From: Chaetomium olivaceum
Lineage: Eukaryota; Ascomycota; Sordariomycetes; Sordariales; Chaetomiaceae
Length of the DNA: 64,000 nucleotides
Direction of reading: 5' to 3'
Assembly (NCBI GenBank): GCA_039881045.1
Contig: JAYWVB010000007.1
Coordinates: 1-64,000 of the forward strand
Position numbers and translations under genes: made by a program. Below the pieces are notes generated by a model. It was not told the origin of the DNA and made no database searches. It worked only from the letters and a program-made list of their open reading frames with translations. Positions 11,101 through 22,368 of the stretch are shown here, in pieces (position 1 is the first letter of the stretch; each line of letters begins with the position of its first letter).

Positions 11101-14100
11101 CTTGGAGGTGGGCGTTCCCGGTTGAGGGAGGACACTGGATAGGAAGAAGAGAGTCAACGAAGGTGTCCCAAGGCCGGGAAGTGTGAGGATGGTGAGTACG
11201 AAAGACCTTCTCAACACCCGTCTCGCGTCTCTTACTTATACTTCTCTCCAGTCTTCCTCCCCTCGCGACTTCATGACCGGCAAGACCGGCTCCTCTCGCC
11301 CTCGAGCCTCGAGGCGAGGCCTTCTCCGAGCCGGGAGGACCGCTCAGGGCACATCGCCGACGTTGCCGCGTCTACCCTCATGTGCTGAATCTCCTGAGTC
11401 ACGCATCAATAGTTCGATGGCGGAGCAGTTGGGGGTTGTCTGGATGGCAATCTTAGCCGTGCCGCGCAGGGACTTTGCAGGCAGGAAGGCAGACAGGCAG
11501 GCCGGCACGGCTCCTGCCCGTCATTTTGGGCATGTCGATGGAGTCGAACGCGGTCGGGAGTGGTCGGGCGGCTGCATACAGAGCCGCCCCCAACCGTCCG
11601 GGTTACCGGTGAGATGGGTGGAAGCGTGGCAGCGCAACCCTGCCTCGTATCACCGAGTTCTTCACATGGCACTCGGCAGACCGTGGCCAGTGTCAGAATC
11701 CAATATTTGCTGCACATGGCCGATCCTTCCCCCGATTGGGGCCTCATGCGGTGCCTTGGGCCCAAGCCCCTGGACATGTTCATGCGCCAGAGCCCTATGA
11801 CCATGCAGGGGAAGTATGGTATGTACGACACGAAGGAGGTTGAGGCGGGGGAGGGGTTGACGTTCGGGTTGAGAAATCAGTCACATATCTGTTAGACTGT
11901 TACTCTCCGTAGAGCTCGTGTTGTCAGCAAGACTCGTTTCCAGAAACGGTAGTGAGTCTTCAGCACCCTAACTTAGCTGAGTTGGACGTCCAGTGTATTC
12001 CCCGAACATTGAAAGTTCGTGCGGGCATGTAACGGGGTCAGTGTGCCAATATTCTTCCCAGTCGGGATATTTCTGGCGCCGATCTCAAAGTCACCCCTTC
12101 CCTACACTACATTCAGACATCTTTCCCGCCTGCGTATGGGCACAGTAGTATTCTGTCCACGGGATGTGGGAGCAACCAGGGCCAGGGACGGCTTTCAGGG
12201 GGCTGCGTCCGCGTTGACGCTGCCGCGTTCAAATCAAACGCGTGAAAGTGACTAGCAACGCAACATACAACGTAAGCTCTGGTTAGCGAGAGCAGTAGCG
12301 AGAGTTCGGTGCTGAGCGGAGTGAACTAGCGTGGGGGGCATCGAGTGATGAGCAAATGGGAAGACGTTTGGTTTCAACTTTCGTCCCTCCATCGAAAGGA
12401 CATGGGTGGAAAAGACTAATACAAGGGCCACCGAATCCTCAATCTTCCTTCGTTAATAGTGCCAAGCGTTGATTGGAGCTTGTCGAGGGTGTCACAGAAT
12501 GACGACTAGGGGTCCGTCGGGGAGGTCGTACCCACATCAGCAAGAGTTCTTGGCTCGGGCAAATAAGAAGTGTCCCCCTCGGAGCTTATGTTGCAATCGA
12601 AGCCTTGCACACGTGGTCTGGAGATTTGAGGCGCCTGTCTGGCGGGACCAAGATTTTCGACCGGTAGGGCCGGCAGGGCCCGCCGGGACCATGATGGCCC
12701 CAAGGATTCTGCAGGAACCTGACATACCTTGCAGTGTACTGCGATACAGCGCCCTCTTCCGCAATGATCCGTCTCAGATCTTGGATGAAAAGTCTGGGGA
12801 GAGGAGCTTCTCAAATCGAACGACATTCGGCGGGACATCTCAGACACCGACGGAGTTTGATACTCGGCTATCGCGGGTAGACACCACGCAACTCGGAGAA
12901 TTCTTGCCAGTTGAGTTACATTATTTGAAGTGCCGGCATCTGCTCAGGCTGCGGACGTCTGCGCGGGCGTCTGCTCGGGCCTCTGCTTGGGCCCGTTGAC
13001 ACGGACTTCGTCGAAAAGACATGCAGCCGCGGAGGGTTACAGCCGCTCCTTCGATGAGCCTCAGCCCCTGATTGGTTTTGGTAGCGGAATATCAGGAACG
13101 ACTAGTGGTGACCCAATGTGCAGGTTTGCGACTGGAACGTCGGGAGTTCTTTCCGAGTGGAATGTCATCCCTGTTGTGTCTTCAAATCACGAGGGGGCCT
13201 ACCCGCAACGAGCACCGTCATTCCATGAGCGGAGATACGGAGAAGCCGGGCAGAGAACAGCGCACCAGGCAACAGTGCTTTGCCGAATTATCCGTATACC
13301 GGGGCGGTTCGGGGATAATGCCGCCCCCCGAACTTCGGAGCAAGGGTTCACTTGACGCCCATGTATGCATTAACAAGTATAGACGTTTTCTGTTTCTCCC
13401 CCACTGGTTCACAAGGAGCGCCACGAAACCCACCAAGCGTAATTAATATCCACGGCAGCCAACACCAAGCGAAGCTTCCCTTACCCGGTACCCGGTGTCG
13501 ACGATGAAACGATCTCGTCGATTAATATATCTCCGTGTGACAACCCTTGCCTTGACGGGTTTTGCCAACCTGTTCTGGAAGAAATACGTGCTTGGCTCCA
13601 CAACAGCATCCCAGTCTTGCAAATCCCATGCGTTCGCTTGAGGACGTCAACGACGCGCCTTCGCGGCACAGTCAGCCCTCCTGCTCGGCGTCCTCAGCTA
13701 ACGGGATACGGCTTCATGTTCCGCCGCGACCACGGCAAAGATTCGGAGCGCACTGCACAGCCAGATACTGGAGAGGTTCATCTCACCAGCCAGTCTTGCC
13801 ATTCCCGAGCTCTGGCCTGTTTGCCCGATTCTTATGCTCAGGTCTTTGCGCCTTGCATGGAGTGTCCAGCCCCCAAGGCCGATTCAAGACGACGGGCAAT
13901 GATTGGATAACTTGCATGAAACCAAACGAATGGTTACCAGACTGGGCGGAGCACGAGTGAACAAGGCGGGTAATCACCATCCCGTATTGAACCTCAGGAC
14001 TTCATAAAACGCTGAATAAGTTTGTTCTAATAATAGAATAGCACGGAATCTATGCAAGAAAAGAAGGACTCAAAACTAAAACATGCAAAACCCACTCGTG

Positions 14101-14588
14101 ACCTCGTCCTTGTATTCCCCCTCTTGGACAGCCTGACCACGTACACGCAACCAAGGTCGACCAATCCCCATGCATACGTCCGAGATACGACTAATCCGAA
14201 TCCCGGCTGAGCTGAACAGCAATTCATGAGACACACCGGCCCCAAAAATAAAAGAGATCGTGACAGAGCCCCAACGCAGACTGCAGACGTCTCAAGTTGA
14301 TAAACTATTTCGTCAGCAAGGCCTACTGGCTAACTTGTGTGTAACCCATAGCTGTGCGGCTATGTTCGGGGCCACTTACTATGACAAATGAGATTTAAGG
14401 GTGCCTAGGCAGGCAAGTACCGTCTAACATGTCGCTCCCGTCCAATTGCCGGTCTGCCGATAGCACCGATCCGAGGGTGGGTGGGAGAGGGGGGCGAGAA
14501 AAATAGCTTGGGCGCAATACGAATACGCCATCCCAAGCCAAAGCCGAGCCAGCCCTACCCCGAAAGACGAAGGAGGCTAAACTATGAC
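11101..14588. other. Long gene-poor stretch
   Basis: About 3.5 kb upstream of the laccase. Many overlapping chance frames exist on both strands without recognisable domains, signal peptides or splice-consistent extension. A short tandem array of a GCGTCTGCTCGGG-like unit lies near 12955-12990. No tRNA or other RNA was identified. Confidence 0.4.
11233..11240 (-). promoter_or_regulatory. Probable TATA box of the laccase gene
   Basis: TATAAGTA on the minus strand lies about 135 nt upstream of the laccase ATG, leaving room for a CT-rich leader. Position and match fit a core promoter; no transcript data support it. Confidence 0.4.
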
Positions 14589-14813
14589 TCAAGTTTCTAC
14601 CTGGGTGTAGAACCAGCCCGGCCTCTGCCGCCTCGCGCGCCGGGGTCGCCAGGGCCGCGGCTCGCACACGCAGACATATGCGTCATATCCGCAGCGGCGG
14701 CAGCTGCGGGTGCTGCTGTGCCAGTAGTGGCAGCGATAGCTGTAGAAGGTGACGTATCGGCGACAGGTCGAGCACCAGTCCGTCCACTGCACCATGCCGC
14801 GCGGTCGGGTCAT
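14589..14813 (-). CDS. Possible 74-residue Cys-rich zinc-binding peptide
   Basis: An ATG-initiated frame (cat at 14811-14813) encodes a basic 74-residue peptide. Its middle reads C-x2-C-x9-C-x3-H-x5-C-x2-C, in the stretch WTDWCSTCRR to SCRRCGYDAY, followed by CVC. This spacing of Cys and His pairs resembles the small fungal zinc-ribbon-like proteins with a leading Trp. The rest of the frame is Arg/Pro-rich and could be chance. No intron or upstream exon was found, and expression is unknown. Confidence 0.3.
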   Translation of the reverse strand: MTRPRGMVQWTDWCSTCRRYVTFYSYRCHYWHSSTRSCRRCGYDAYVCVCEPRPWRPRRARRQRPGWFYTQVET

Positions 14814-15648
14814 ATTGGCGCCGGGTTTCGGGGATGGTATGGTGTGGGCTTGCTAGTGTTGTTGGATTTAGACTATGCAAAACGAAGGCAAGGAAATGAA
14901 TGTTGGCAGGTTGTCTTGATAGCGGGGGAGTTGACTTTCGCCTCAAGTTGGGGTCTTTGGATCAAGCTTTGAGCTCAGGTTCGTGACTGTTATTTGCAAA
15001 AGAAGAGAAAGTTAAAAAAGTGTAGGTGTCCATCATGGAACCCCATTATGCATGCACTTTACCTTATATCACCATGCGCAGCATGTAATTCAGGACCAAG
15101 TCATCATGTCAACGCCTCTTTGAAACAGCTGAGTCCCGCTGGTGAAGCGTGAACTCGATGAGCGTTGTCCTGCTGAGACGCCTGTGTCCTTGAAATAAAC
15201 GCCCAGGACTGCTAAGAGCAGTCATTCAAAAGCCTTTGCGACAGGTTTTGTAATTTTTGTGCCCGTGGGCTAGTATCACTTGTCTTGCAACCTGTAGCTC
15301 ATGGATAGAGAGGGGGATGCATACAACACGTGGGAGGGGCACATCGAAAGGGCAGGCGGCCAATAGTTGGTCTCGCGTCCCTGTCAGCCGACCACTTTTG
15401 TTCTCATCAACTCAGCCCCTCGCTGGTGGTCAAATGTTTCACATGAAACTCAAACCACATGCTGAAGCAATATCTCGTGGACCCAAAAGAAAGAGAAAAA
15501 TGATAAAAACTACTAGTATTGCACCGTTCGTGTCGGCAACGGGAGCCCCTGACCCCTGACCCCCTTTTCATCGCGCGAGTCAACTGTCAAGCGACCCGAC
15601 ATACCCTCCCTCCGCGTAGGCAACAACCTCACCACTAAGGCCCCGTAT
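14814..15648. other. Intergenic region
   Basis: No supported gene lies between the possible Cys-rich peptide and the aspartic protease stop codon. Only short overlapping frames are present. Confidence 0.35.
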
Positions 15649-16989
15649 TCAGTCCCGATCCCGGTGAGACGGTGTCGCAAACCCCAGCGTCTGCTCAATC
15701 CCATTCCACACGGTATAGTACGACCTCAGCAACGGCGAGCCCACGATCCACGCCGGCCGACCACCGATCGGCTCGCGCGCAACACGATCCGGATCCGTAT
15801 ACACCCCCTGACAAACACCCGGCATGCCCGGATACTCGCCCACATTCACAAACTCCTTCCTCACCACCGCCTCCACCTGGCGCTCCGCACTCCCCAGCAC
15901 GAACGTGACATCCCTGGCCGCGCGATCCAGCAGCTCACACAGCGCCCCCCACGCCCCGCGGTCGTCCAGCGGCCGGATCTCGCTCGACATGCGGCCGTAC
16001 AGCTCCGCCGTGGTCTCGCGGTCGGGCGTGATGACGGTGGCGCCGCCTGTGTCGACCAGCGTCACCGCGTCGGTCGAGTTGGCCAGCGCGTAGCCTTCCA
16101 CGCGCGCCCCGCGCACGTCGACGACCCACCGCCAGCGGGATTCGGAAAGCGGCCAGTTGAGCGGGACGGTCTGGAGCGTGCTGGGGATGTATTGCGACTT
16201 GTCGGTGCCGCCGAGGGTGAGCACGCCCGCGCGGTGGCGGTCGGGCGTGAAGGAGAAGCTGAACTCCGGCGAGGGGAGCTGGCCCGTCTGGACAAGGTGC
16301 CAGAACACCGGGGTGTACTCGGTGGAGACGCCCGCAATTTCGTCCCAGACGGCGTAGGGGGTGGAGCCCAGGCCGAAGATGCCGTCGGGGGGCTGGTCGC
16401 GCAGGCCGGAGGAGTAGTTGTCGCAGATGAGAAACTCGCTGGCTACGCCGCGGCCGCCCATGCGCACCGTGTCGGTGACCACGGTGCAGTTGGCGCCTTG
16501 TACTTCGGGGGTTGAGGTCGTGCCGCCGCCTTGGCTGCCGAAGGTGACTTCGAGTTCGTAGCCGGGCTGGGCAGAGAAGGTTTGGGATGCGGATGGGTCG
16601 TAGAGAGGGTGGTTGCTGCAGGTGGTGCAGTTTTTATGGGCGATCAGCATGAGCGAGGCGCCCGTGTCGAAGATCAGTTTGCTGTGAAAGGGGGGGTTAG
16701 ACACGCAAGGCACGGATGAGGTAGGTGTCGCGGTACGGGTCTGCACTTACAACTTCTGCGGCGGAGTGCCGACGGTAATCTCGCCGTACCATTGCAGTTC
16801 TGTCTCGCCCCTTTTCCACACTTCTAGATCGATGTTGACAGGTCGTTTGCAGTTCTCGTGCTTGTTCTGCTCGCCTAGTTGAAACGGGGAGAGGTGTTGA
16901 GGGACCGGATCTGAACAGGATTTGGCGTTGGGCAGTGCTGCCCCCCATGCTGGGCCGAGTTGGAGAGCGAGCCAGAGCAGCATCCTCAT
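15649..16989 (-). CDS. Secreted pepsin-like aspartic protease (family A1)
   Basis: Acid endopeptidase, probably secreted. Model: complement(join(15649..16681,16751..16989)), 423 residues. A 69-nt phase-2 intron (GTAAGT...CACAG) splits the codon before KLIFDTGAS. A signal peptide (MRMLLWLALQLGPAWGAA) is followed by a pro-region and WYGEITVGTPPQKL. The first catalytic Asp is in FDTGAS and the second in LVDTGGATV, about 220 residues later. Both are correctly placed, and the usual Tyr-flap region is less obvious. The C-terminal WIVGSPLLRSYYTVWN matches the family's closing block. No GPI-anchor tail is visible, so a free secreted enzyme is more likely than a yapsin. The gene is uninterrupted. Confidence 0.92.
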
Positions 16990-17018
16990 GGTTGTGGTGT
17001 GTTAGACAATGCGGCGAC

Positions 17019-17027
17019 TATATTTAG
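17019..17027 (-). promoter_or_regulatory. Possible TATA element of the aspartic protease gene
   Basis: TAAATATAG on the minus strand lies about 30-40 nt before the ATG. It is close for a fungal TATA box but is the only AT-rich element near the start. Confidence 0.3.
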
Positions 17028-17389
17028 GCTTGGTATCGTATCGTCGTAAACCGTGATTGGAATGTCGATGCACCAACAACTGAACAGGTAAAGGTTTGGC
17101 AACACTTCGGGAAGTGGAATGCGCAGACCTTAAGTTATGAACTGTGGGAACTTGCATTTTCAATCAAGAGCCCGGGTACTTTTATCATACCTCATCGCAG
17201 TTGATAGATCGCACAATACTAATGAGAGGCATCCGCCACAGTCTCCTTTCCCCCCTTAGCGAAATGGAGGGGGAGCTGAACAATGGCAGCGCATTTAAGC
17301 AACAATATTAGTGGTTGGAATGCAAGCCGGCCACAGTCCAGATGAAACATTGAGGGGACTTCGCTCGGTGGGCCTCGCTTCGCAAAGTG

Positions 17390-18141
17390 GTGGTTTTCGG
17401 AAGAAAGTCTACGGAGATACCTCGCGGCTGTCGGGGGTCTGGAGGGCTTGGCGCGGCCCGGGCTGGCGCCCGGCCCACCCCAAGCCCTCCAGACCCCCGA
17501 CAGCCGGCTCGCTCTTACGAAAGTTTAGCTCTCTATTTCGAAGATAGGTAGGTAGGATAAACAGTCGAGCCAACCAGCCAACTCCCAGCCAACCAGGTAC
17601 AAGGCTTCCAGGTTAGCCGAACCAAAAAACTAACGAGATAGAAAAGAATTTATCCACCTACTATATAAGCAGGCTAACCAACCTCGCCGGCCAGCCAGCC
17701 ACCCAGCACAAGGGCAATACCTCACCTAAAAAAAGAGCCCAGCCAACCAGGTACAAGGCTCTAACCAACCCAGCCGGCCAGCCAGCCGTACAGCACAAGG
17801 GCAACCCTAACCCAGAAAAAGAGCCCAGCCAACCCAGTACAAGGCTCAGCCAAGACAAGGCTATAACTAACGCAATAAAGCCGAAGCCAAATAAATTAGC
17901 GAAATGGAAAAGGTTTTATCCGCCTACCAACCACACAAGTAGGCTGACCACCTGGGCAACCCAGCCAACCAGCCAACTCAACAGCCAACCGACCAGCCAC
18001 AAGGCTGAACCAAAGAGACAAGGCTGAGAACAAACCGAGCCAACTAGAACCAATCACAACGACGAAAATCCAACCAATCAGAACGCCGGTTTAAGCGCCT
18101 ACCATGTGCCGGACATAAGCTAGTTTTCTTCCGAAAACCAC
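17390..18141. mobile_element. Small repetitive element with 17-bp terminal inverted repeats
   Basis: The ends carry a perfect 17-bp inverted repeat, GTGGTTTTCGGAAGAAA at 17390-17406 and its complement at 18125-18141. The 750-bp interior has no ORF. It holds a perfect 26-bp inverted repeat (17426-17451 against 17480-17505) around a 28-nt G/C-rich loop. It also holds CCAGCCAACCAGG-type repeats, including two copies of a roughly 90-bp unit (about 17685-17762 and 17775-17850). This is the layout of a non-autonomous DNA transposon (MITE-like). I could not recognise a target-site duplication, so mobility is inferred. Confidence 0.55.
17426..17505. repeat. Perfect 26-bp inverted repeat (potential hairpin)
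   Basis: The arms at 17426-17451 and 17480-17505 are exactly complementary and very G/C-rich, separated by 28 nt that also contain GGGC/GCCC complements. Both strands could form a stable stem. Confidence 0.8.
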
Positions 18142-18322
18142 AACCCACTGCCTCTTCCCGCTTTTCGTGCCAACCGCAGAAATGATGCATATATTGACAA
18201 ACTGCCTCGGCGTTCCCGGGTGTCCGGTATGAAACCAATGATGTGAGACGATTTGGATATCCTGCAGTGCGGACCGCATGCTTGCTTGGCCATGAGCCCC
18301 CGCCCCGATACACGGCTGCAGC

Positions 18323-18971
18323 TCAAACAAACGCAGTCCTGCCACAAGGAAACGGCGCACCCCCGCGCAACCCGCATCGAGCCCAGCATCTAAAGACTAA
18401 GAATTCAAGTATGGCAATTGCGGTAATCGTAGAAGCAAGGGTGATTCCCACAATAGCGCCGGTATCGAGTCCTTCGGCTCCGCCTGCGGCGGCGCTGGTG
18501 GTGGTGCCGGCGGTCAACTCCGTGTGGAAACCCGAGCTGCTGCCAATGGTCGATGTTGCAGTTGTGGAGGAAGGGGTGGATGATGAAGTCCCTGCCTTCA
18601 GGACTTCTTCGATGAAGGCTTCGCGGTCTGAGAGGTTGGAGCTAAGTCGTGCAGGCACAAAGTAGCCTGGCTGACAACTCCCGGCAATACAAGGATTTGC
18701 GTGATTACAGCAGCCCATGAAGTTAGTCTTGTCGTTGGCGCAGATGTACCATTTTGTTTCTTTGCTTGAGACTGGTGCACTCTTGTTCTGGGATCTTGTG
18801 GTTCTCGCTCCAGAAGGAGGCCGGGCGGAGGTCATCGCGAGCGCATTTGCCAGAGTCGTCGGCGCAGGGATCCAGGGTGCAGCATCCAACGAACTCGGTC
18901 GCGTTGTTTTCGCATATGTAGAAGCTACCACCGTCGGGGCAGGTAGCACCTGGATTGGGAGTGTTTGTCAT
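18323..18971 (-). CDS. Cys-rich single-pass membrane protein with two FYIC...GCC...DPC repeats (one frame break)
   Basis: Two tandem modules follow the pattern C-x5-FYIC-x3-T-x-F-x-GCC-x3-PC. The first is GATCPDGGSFYICENNATEF; the second contains KWYICANDKTNFMGCCNHANPC. A Ser/Thr-rich stalk and one transmembrane helix (GAIVGITLASTITAIAILEF) with a short Cys/Arg tail come next. This architecture is shared by a common group of uncharacterised ascomycete cell-surface proteins. No classical signal peptide precedes the first module, which is also usual in that group as far as I recall. The reading frame changes at about 18749-18765 (CAAAGAAACAAAATGG on the coding strand), consistent with one extra A; corrected length is about 215 residues. 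The start at 18971 is the only ATG before the first module. Confidence 0.7.
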
Positions 18972-19592
18972 GCTGTGGACGGCAGCGCCCTCGGGCCAAA
19001 GAACGTAGAATTCTAGAGGTACGTAAGGAAGCCGGTAGGCTCAGGTGTTGAGATATTCGATGCAGGTTGTTTCGAAAATCCTTTTCTTGGATCAAGCACA
19101 GTTGCCATGGCCATGTCATGTATGATGGATGTAGGGCAAAGAGGGCAGGCAACCCCATGACTCGTTTTGTACGGAGTGGCCTTCTACGGGTTACACACTT
19201 GTGGTCCAGAAGTGTGACAAGAATTCGCAGCGTGCATATTGCAGGGGATAGTCGAACAGGGTAATATGGGCGAGTACCGTTTCTGATGAGGGGCATTAAT
19301 GCCAATGCTAACCGACAAGACACCTATGAAGGGAAGTATCCAAAGTAGATGGAAAGCCGATGGTGTTAATACCAGGATAGTACGAGATGGAGATGGTGGA
19401 CGGAATGACACTCGTCATCTTCGCTCTTTCGTGTCTCGTGTGTATCTCAGCACGTTACGGCGCACGCCAACTCACCAGTCGCACGGGAAAGGAGATGAGG
19501 TCGGCGAAAATGCGGACTAAGCCTGGTCAACCCCCCTTGCCTACCAAACTGATGTCGAATCCTTGAGTCAGTATTGTCAGACGGGTAAGAGC
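18972..19592. other. Divergent promoter region
   Basis: About 0.6 kb lies between two divergently transcribed genes for surface or secreted proteins. No ORF or repeat of note was seen. Confidence 0.4.
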
Positions 19593-20483
19593 ATGAGATC
19601 GACCAAAATGCGCTTTGCAGCAACCTTCACGTTTCTTGCCGTCCACGTGTCCGCTGTTTGTCAAGCAGCGCCCATGGGACTGGGTCTAGCTGCAGACTCG
19701 GGACCCTCGAAGCGCGGGGGCAGTATCAGCCTGCGGGAACCCACTATCGACTTATGCCATGATGATGATGTCGCGCGGACTGCCCGTCAATTCTCATGCG
19801 ATGAAGTTGTCTACGGCCTCAGCGCCCAGGACTGTGAGTACATGGCCTCGATCGGCATATTTGCGCAGGGCCAAAATGACTACGCCACAAACGGCCGTAT
19901 CTGGCTCGGTGTGGACGGCCCGAACATCTTCCTCTTCGTCAACGCGGCCGGCGTGCCCATCACGCTCGTCGTGTGGTACAAGGCGGCCGGCGACGATGCG
20001 GCCAGTTTTATGAATGCGCGGCAGCCGTACATCAGCTTCTCGCTCCCTGCAATAGAAGACGCCGTCTGGGTCTCGGTCGCGAACGGTGTCTCCGGGGGGT
20101 TTTCCGGGTTGTACAACCACTCAACGCGGCTGAGTGCATACGGCCAGGTTTCGAACACGCTCGGGGAATTCACCACTGGGGAATGGGCCACCGTCGACGT
20201 GTCAAGGTTGGTCAATATGGCGGGCAACGGCATGCTAGTCGAAGTGTTTGGCGATGCAACCCTGGAGGAGGGGTCGGACCCGGACTGCGTGACGGACTTG
20301 CAAACTTGCGCCTACACATGCAGCTCGGCCAAAGTGCAATCGTGCGGCGATGGGGGATCCTACGACCTGGTGAACTGCAACGGGCCGAACGCGGAGAAGA
20401 GTGAGGATGTGAACGGAAACCCGATGGGCGGGTGCCATGGCTGGAGCAATGGGGGTTATCTCGAAGTTGCGTTAATGTGGTAG
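19593..20483 (+). CDS. Secreted Asp f 4-like protein (effector/allergen-like family)
   Basis: Single-exon gene of 296 residues. The first ATG at 19593 is followed after five codons by a second one at 19608, which opens the clearer signal peptide (MRFAATFTFLAVHVSAVCQA). The mature part contains the features I associate with the Asp f 4 family. These are a beta-rich core with GRIWLGVDGPNIFLFVNAAG, ITLVVWYKAAGDDAASFMN, GGFSGLYNH, NTLGEFTTGEWATVDVSRLV and NMAGNGM. A Cys-rich end (CVTDLQTCAYTC, then SCGDGGSYDLVNC, then GGCHGW) follows. The biochemical function of the family is not established; members are secreted and include an IgE-binding mould protein. It shares the promoter region with the Cys-rich membrane-protein gene. 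Confidence 0.8.
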   Translation: MRSTKMRFAATFTFLAVHVSAVCQAAPMGLGLAADSGPSKRGGSISLREPTIDLCHDDDVARTARQFSCDEVVYGLSAQDCEYMASIGIFAQGQNDYATNGRIWLGVDGPNIFLFVNAAGVPITLVVWYKAAGDDAASFMNARQPYISFSLPAIEDAVWVSVANGVSGGFSGLYNHSTRLSAYGQVSNTLGEFTTGEWATVDVSRLVNMAGNGMLVEVFGDATLEEGSDPDCVTDLQTCAYTCSSAKVQSCGDGGSYDLVNCNGPNAEKSEDVNGNPMGGCHGWSNGGYLEVALMW

Positions 20484-20884
20484 GCAATGATGATGCAGTC
20501 ATGTTTCTGGAGAAAAGCTGCTGAGTTGATGATTCGAGACTTCGTCGTGTCGTGTGTTGAATTGTTTATCGGGCACGGATTGGGGTTAGGAACTTAGGAT
20601 TCCTGTTCGGGTACGGTGGTTAATTGTTTTGATGGAAATCGTAGCAGATCTCGTCGGAAAGATCCGGCTGCCGGAATAACGGGGCACAATTCCGGGCGAT
20701 CCCGGCCCACTCATCAGCTCAGGAGCGACCCACAAAATTGCCAGCAGCTCGATGCTCACGCAAGCTCGACTTCCACAAAAGAGTACCCCAACTCGCAATC
20801 ATTGCCGCTTTTACGGCGTCGAGTGGTGTGTACCCTCCACTAAGTCAACGTAATTGTTTTTTTGGTAGTTCGAGACCAATCAAG
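20484..20884. other. Intergenic region upstream of sfh5
   Basis: This stretch holds the 3' flank of the Asp f 4-like gene and the sfh5 promoter and leader. No further gene was seen. Confidence 0.4.
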
Positions 20885-22056
20885 ATGAGCGCCGCCGAGC
20901 AGAAACCTGCGGAGCAGACCGCGCCCACCGCGGCTGCTTCCGACACCGTCTCCACTCCCGAACCTGCTGCTGCAGACAACGCCACCACCGTTGCGGCACC
21001 TTCGGAAACCCCAGCAGCTCCGGCCGCTCCCGAATCTTCGGGTACCCCGGACGCCCCGGTCGCTGCTGAAGCTAGTTCGGCAGTCCCCGACCCCACTGAG
21101 AGCAAGGAGCCTACCGAGACCAAGGAGACCACCGAGACCAAGGAGCCCCCCGTCGAGAAGACACCCGTTGACGAGAAAACGCCCATCACCCAGCTGTGGG
21201 CAGTCGCAAAGGCCACTGGCCACCTTGAGGTTTGGGGCGTGACTCTCGCCGACCCCGAGACCCACGTGCCGACTCAGATCGTTCTACAGAAGTACCTCAA
21301 TGCCAACGACGGCGACCTGGACAAGGCCAAGGACCAGCTCACCAAGACCCTCGAATGGCGGGCAAAGACCAAGCCCCTGGAGCTCGTCAAGAAGGCTTTC
21401 AGCAAGACCAAGTTCGACGGCCTGGGCTATGTCACCAAGTACCTGCAGGAGGGCTCCACCGAGCCGGAGGGCAAGGAGGTGTTCACCTGGAACATCTACG
21501 GCGGCGTCAAGTCCATTGACGAGACCTTTGGCACGCTCGAAGAGTAAGGATTTCATCATTCATCGGACCTTGCCCACCAACTGGCTTGCTTGCTAACTCG
21601 CCCACCAGGTTCCTCGACTGGCGAGTGGCGCTGATGGAGCTCGCGCTCCAGGAGCTGGACATCGCGTCGGCGACCAAGGCCATCACGGCCGAGTACGACC
21701 CGTACAAGATCTTTCAGGTGCATGACTACAAGTCCATCAGCTTCCTGCGCCAGTCGCCGCAGGTAAAATCGGCCAGCGCCGAAACCATCAAGGTGTTCGC
21801 CCAGAACTACCCGGAGCTGCTCAAGGAGAAGTTCTTCGTCAACGTGCCCGCCATCATGGGTTTTGTGTATGCCTTCATGAAGCTCTTCGTGGCCCCCAAA
21901 ACCATCAAGAAGTTCCACCCCATGTCCAACGGCGGCGGCCTGGCCGCCGAGTTTGCCGAGAGCAAGGTGGCTGCGCTGGGGGAGAAGCTGCCGGCCAACT
22001 ACGGCGGCAAGGGCGCCGAGCTGGAGGCTCAGGGTACGGGGCCGTTGCTTGAGTAG
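20885..22056 (+). CDS. sfh5: Sec14-like phosphatidylinositol transfer protein Sfh5
   Basis: Non-classical Sec14 protein that binds lipid or haem-like ligands at the ER/peripheral membranes. Model: join(20885..21543,21609..22056), 368 residues, with a 65-nt intron (GTAAGG...CCAG). Residues 1-100 are a disordered Ala/Pro/Thr/Glu region with TETKE repeats. Then comes the CRAL-TRIO N-domain (WGVTLADPETHVPTQIVLQK, followed by KYLNANDGDLDKAKDQL). The lipid-binding domain has VFTWNIYGGVKS, FLDWRVALMELAL, FQVHDYKSISFLRQ and NYPELLKEKFFVNVPAIMGF. The C-terminus LGEKLPANYGGKG matches the closing block of the family. Intact and probably functional. Confidence 0.92.
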
Positions 22057-22368
22057 GGTTATTGCAGTGTACTAGTTAGGCTGACATTAATTGTACCATT
22101 GCTCTGCCGTAAAAGATCAAAGTTGTCATGGAATCTCGTTGATAAGTAGGCATCATGAATTTCCCGGGGTTTCGCTACCTACACAACCCACAGAAGGTCT
22201 TTATTAAGTCAGCTTGCTGGGAGCGTTGAATATTGGCTAATACCAGCAAAGGCATACCCGGTGATTAGGAGGGCTTACTGCAGATGAAGAGTGGCCAGTT
22301 CCAGGGTGAAAGATAACAGAGCGTCACTGAGAGCAGTATACTTTTGGGTGCCCGCCGCCTCCAGCATT
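22057..22368. other. Convergent 3' region
   Basis: About 310 bp lies between the sfh5 stop and the stop of the F-box gene. Nothing beyond 3' flanks is seen. Confidence 0.4.

Noticed and set aside
12469..12999. 176-codon plus-strand frame in the 11-15 kb gap
   Set aside because: No signal peptide, domain or consistent splice sites; ends in a short tandem repeat.
15664..16515. 283-codon plus-strand frame, Arg/His/Pro-rich
   Set aside because: Exact antisense of the aspartic protease exon; typical high-GC shadow frame.
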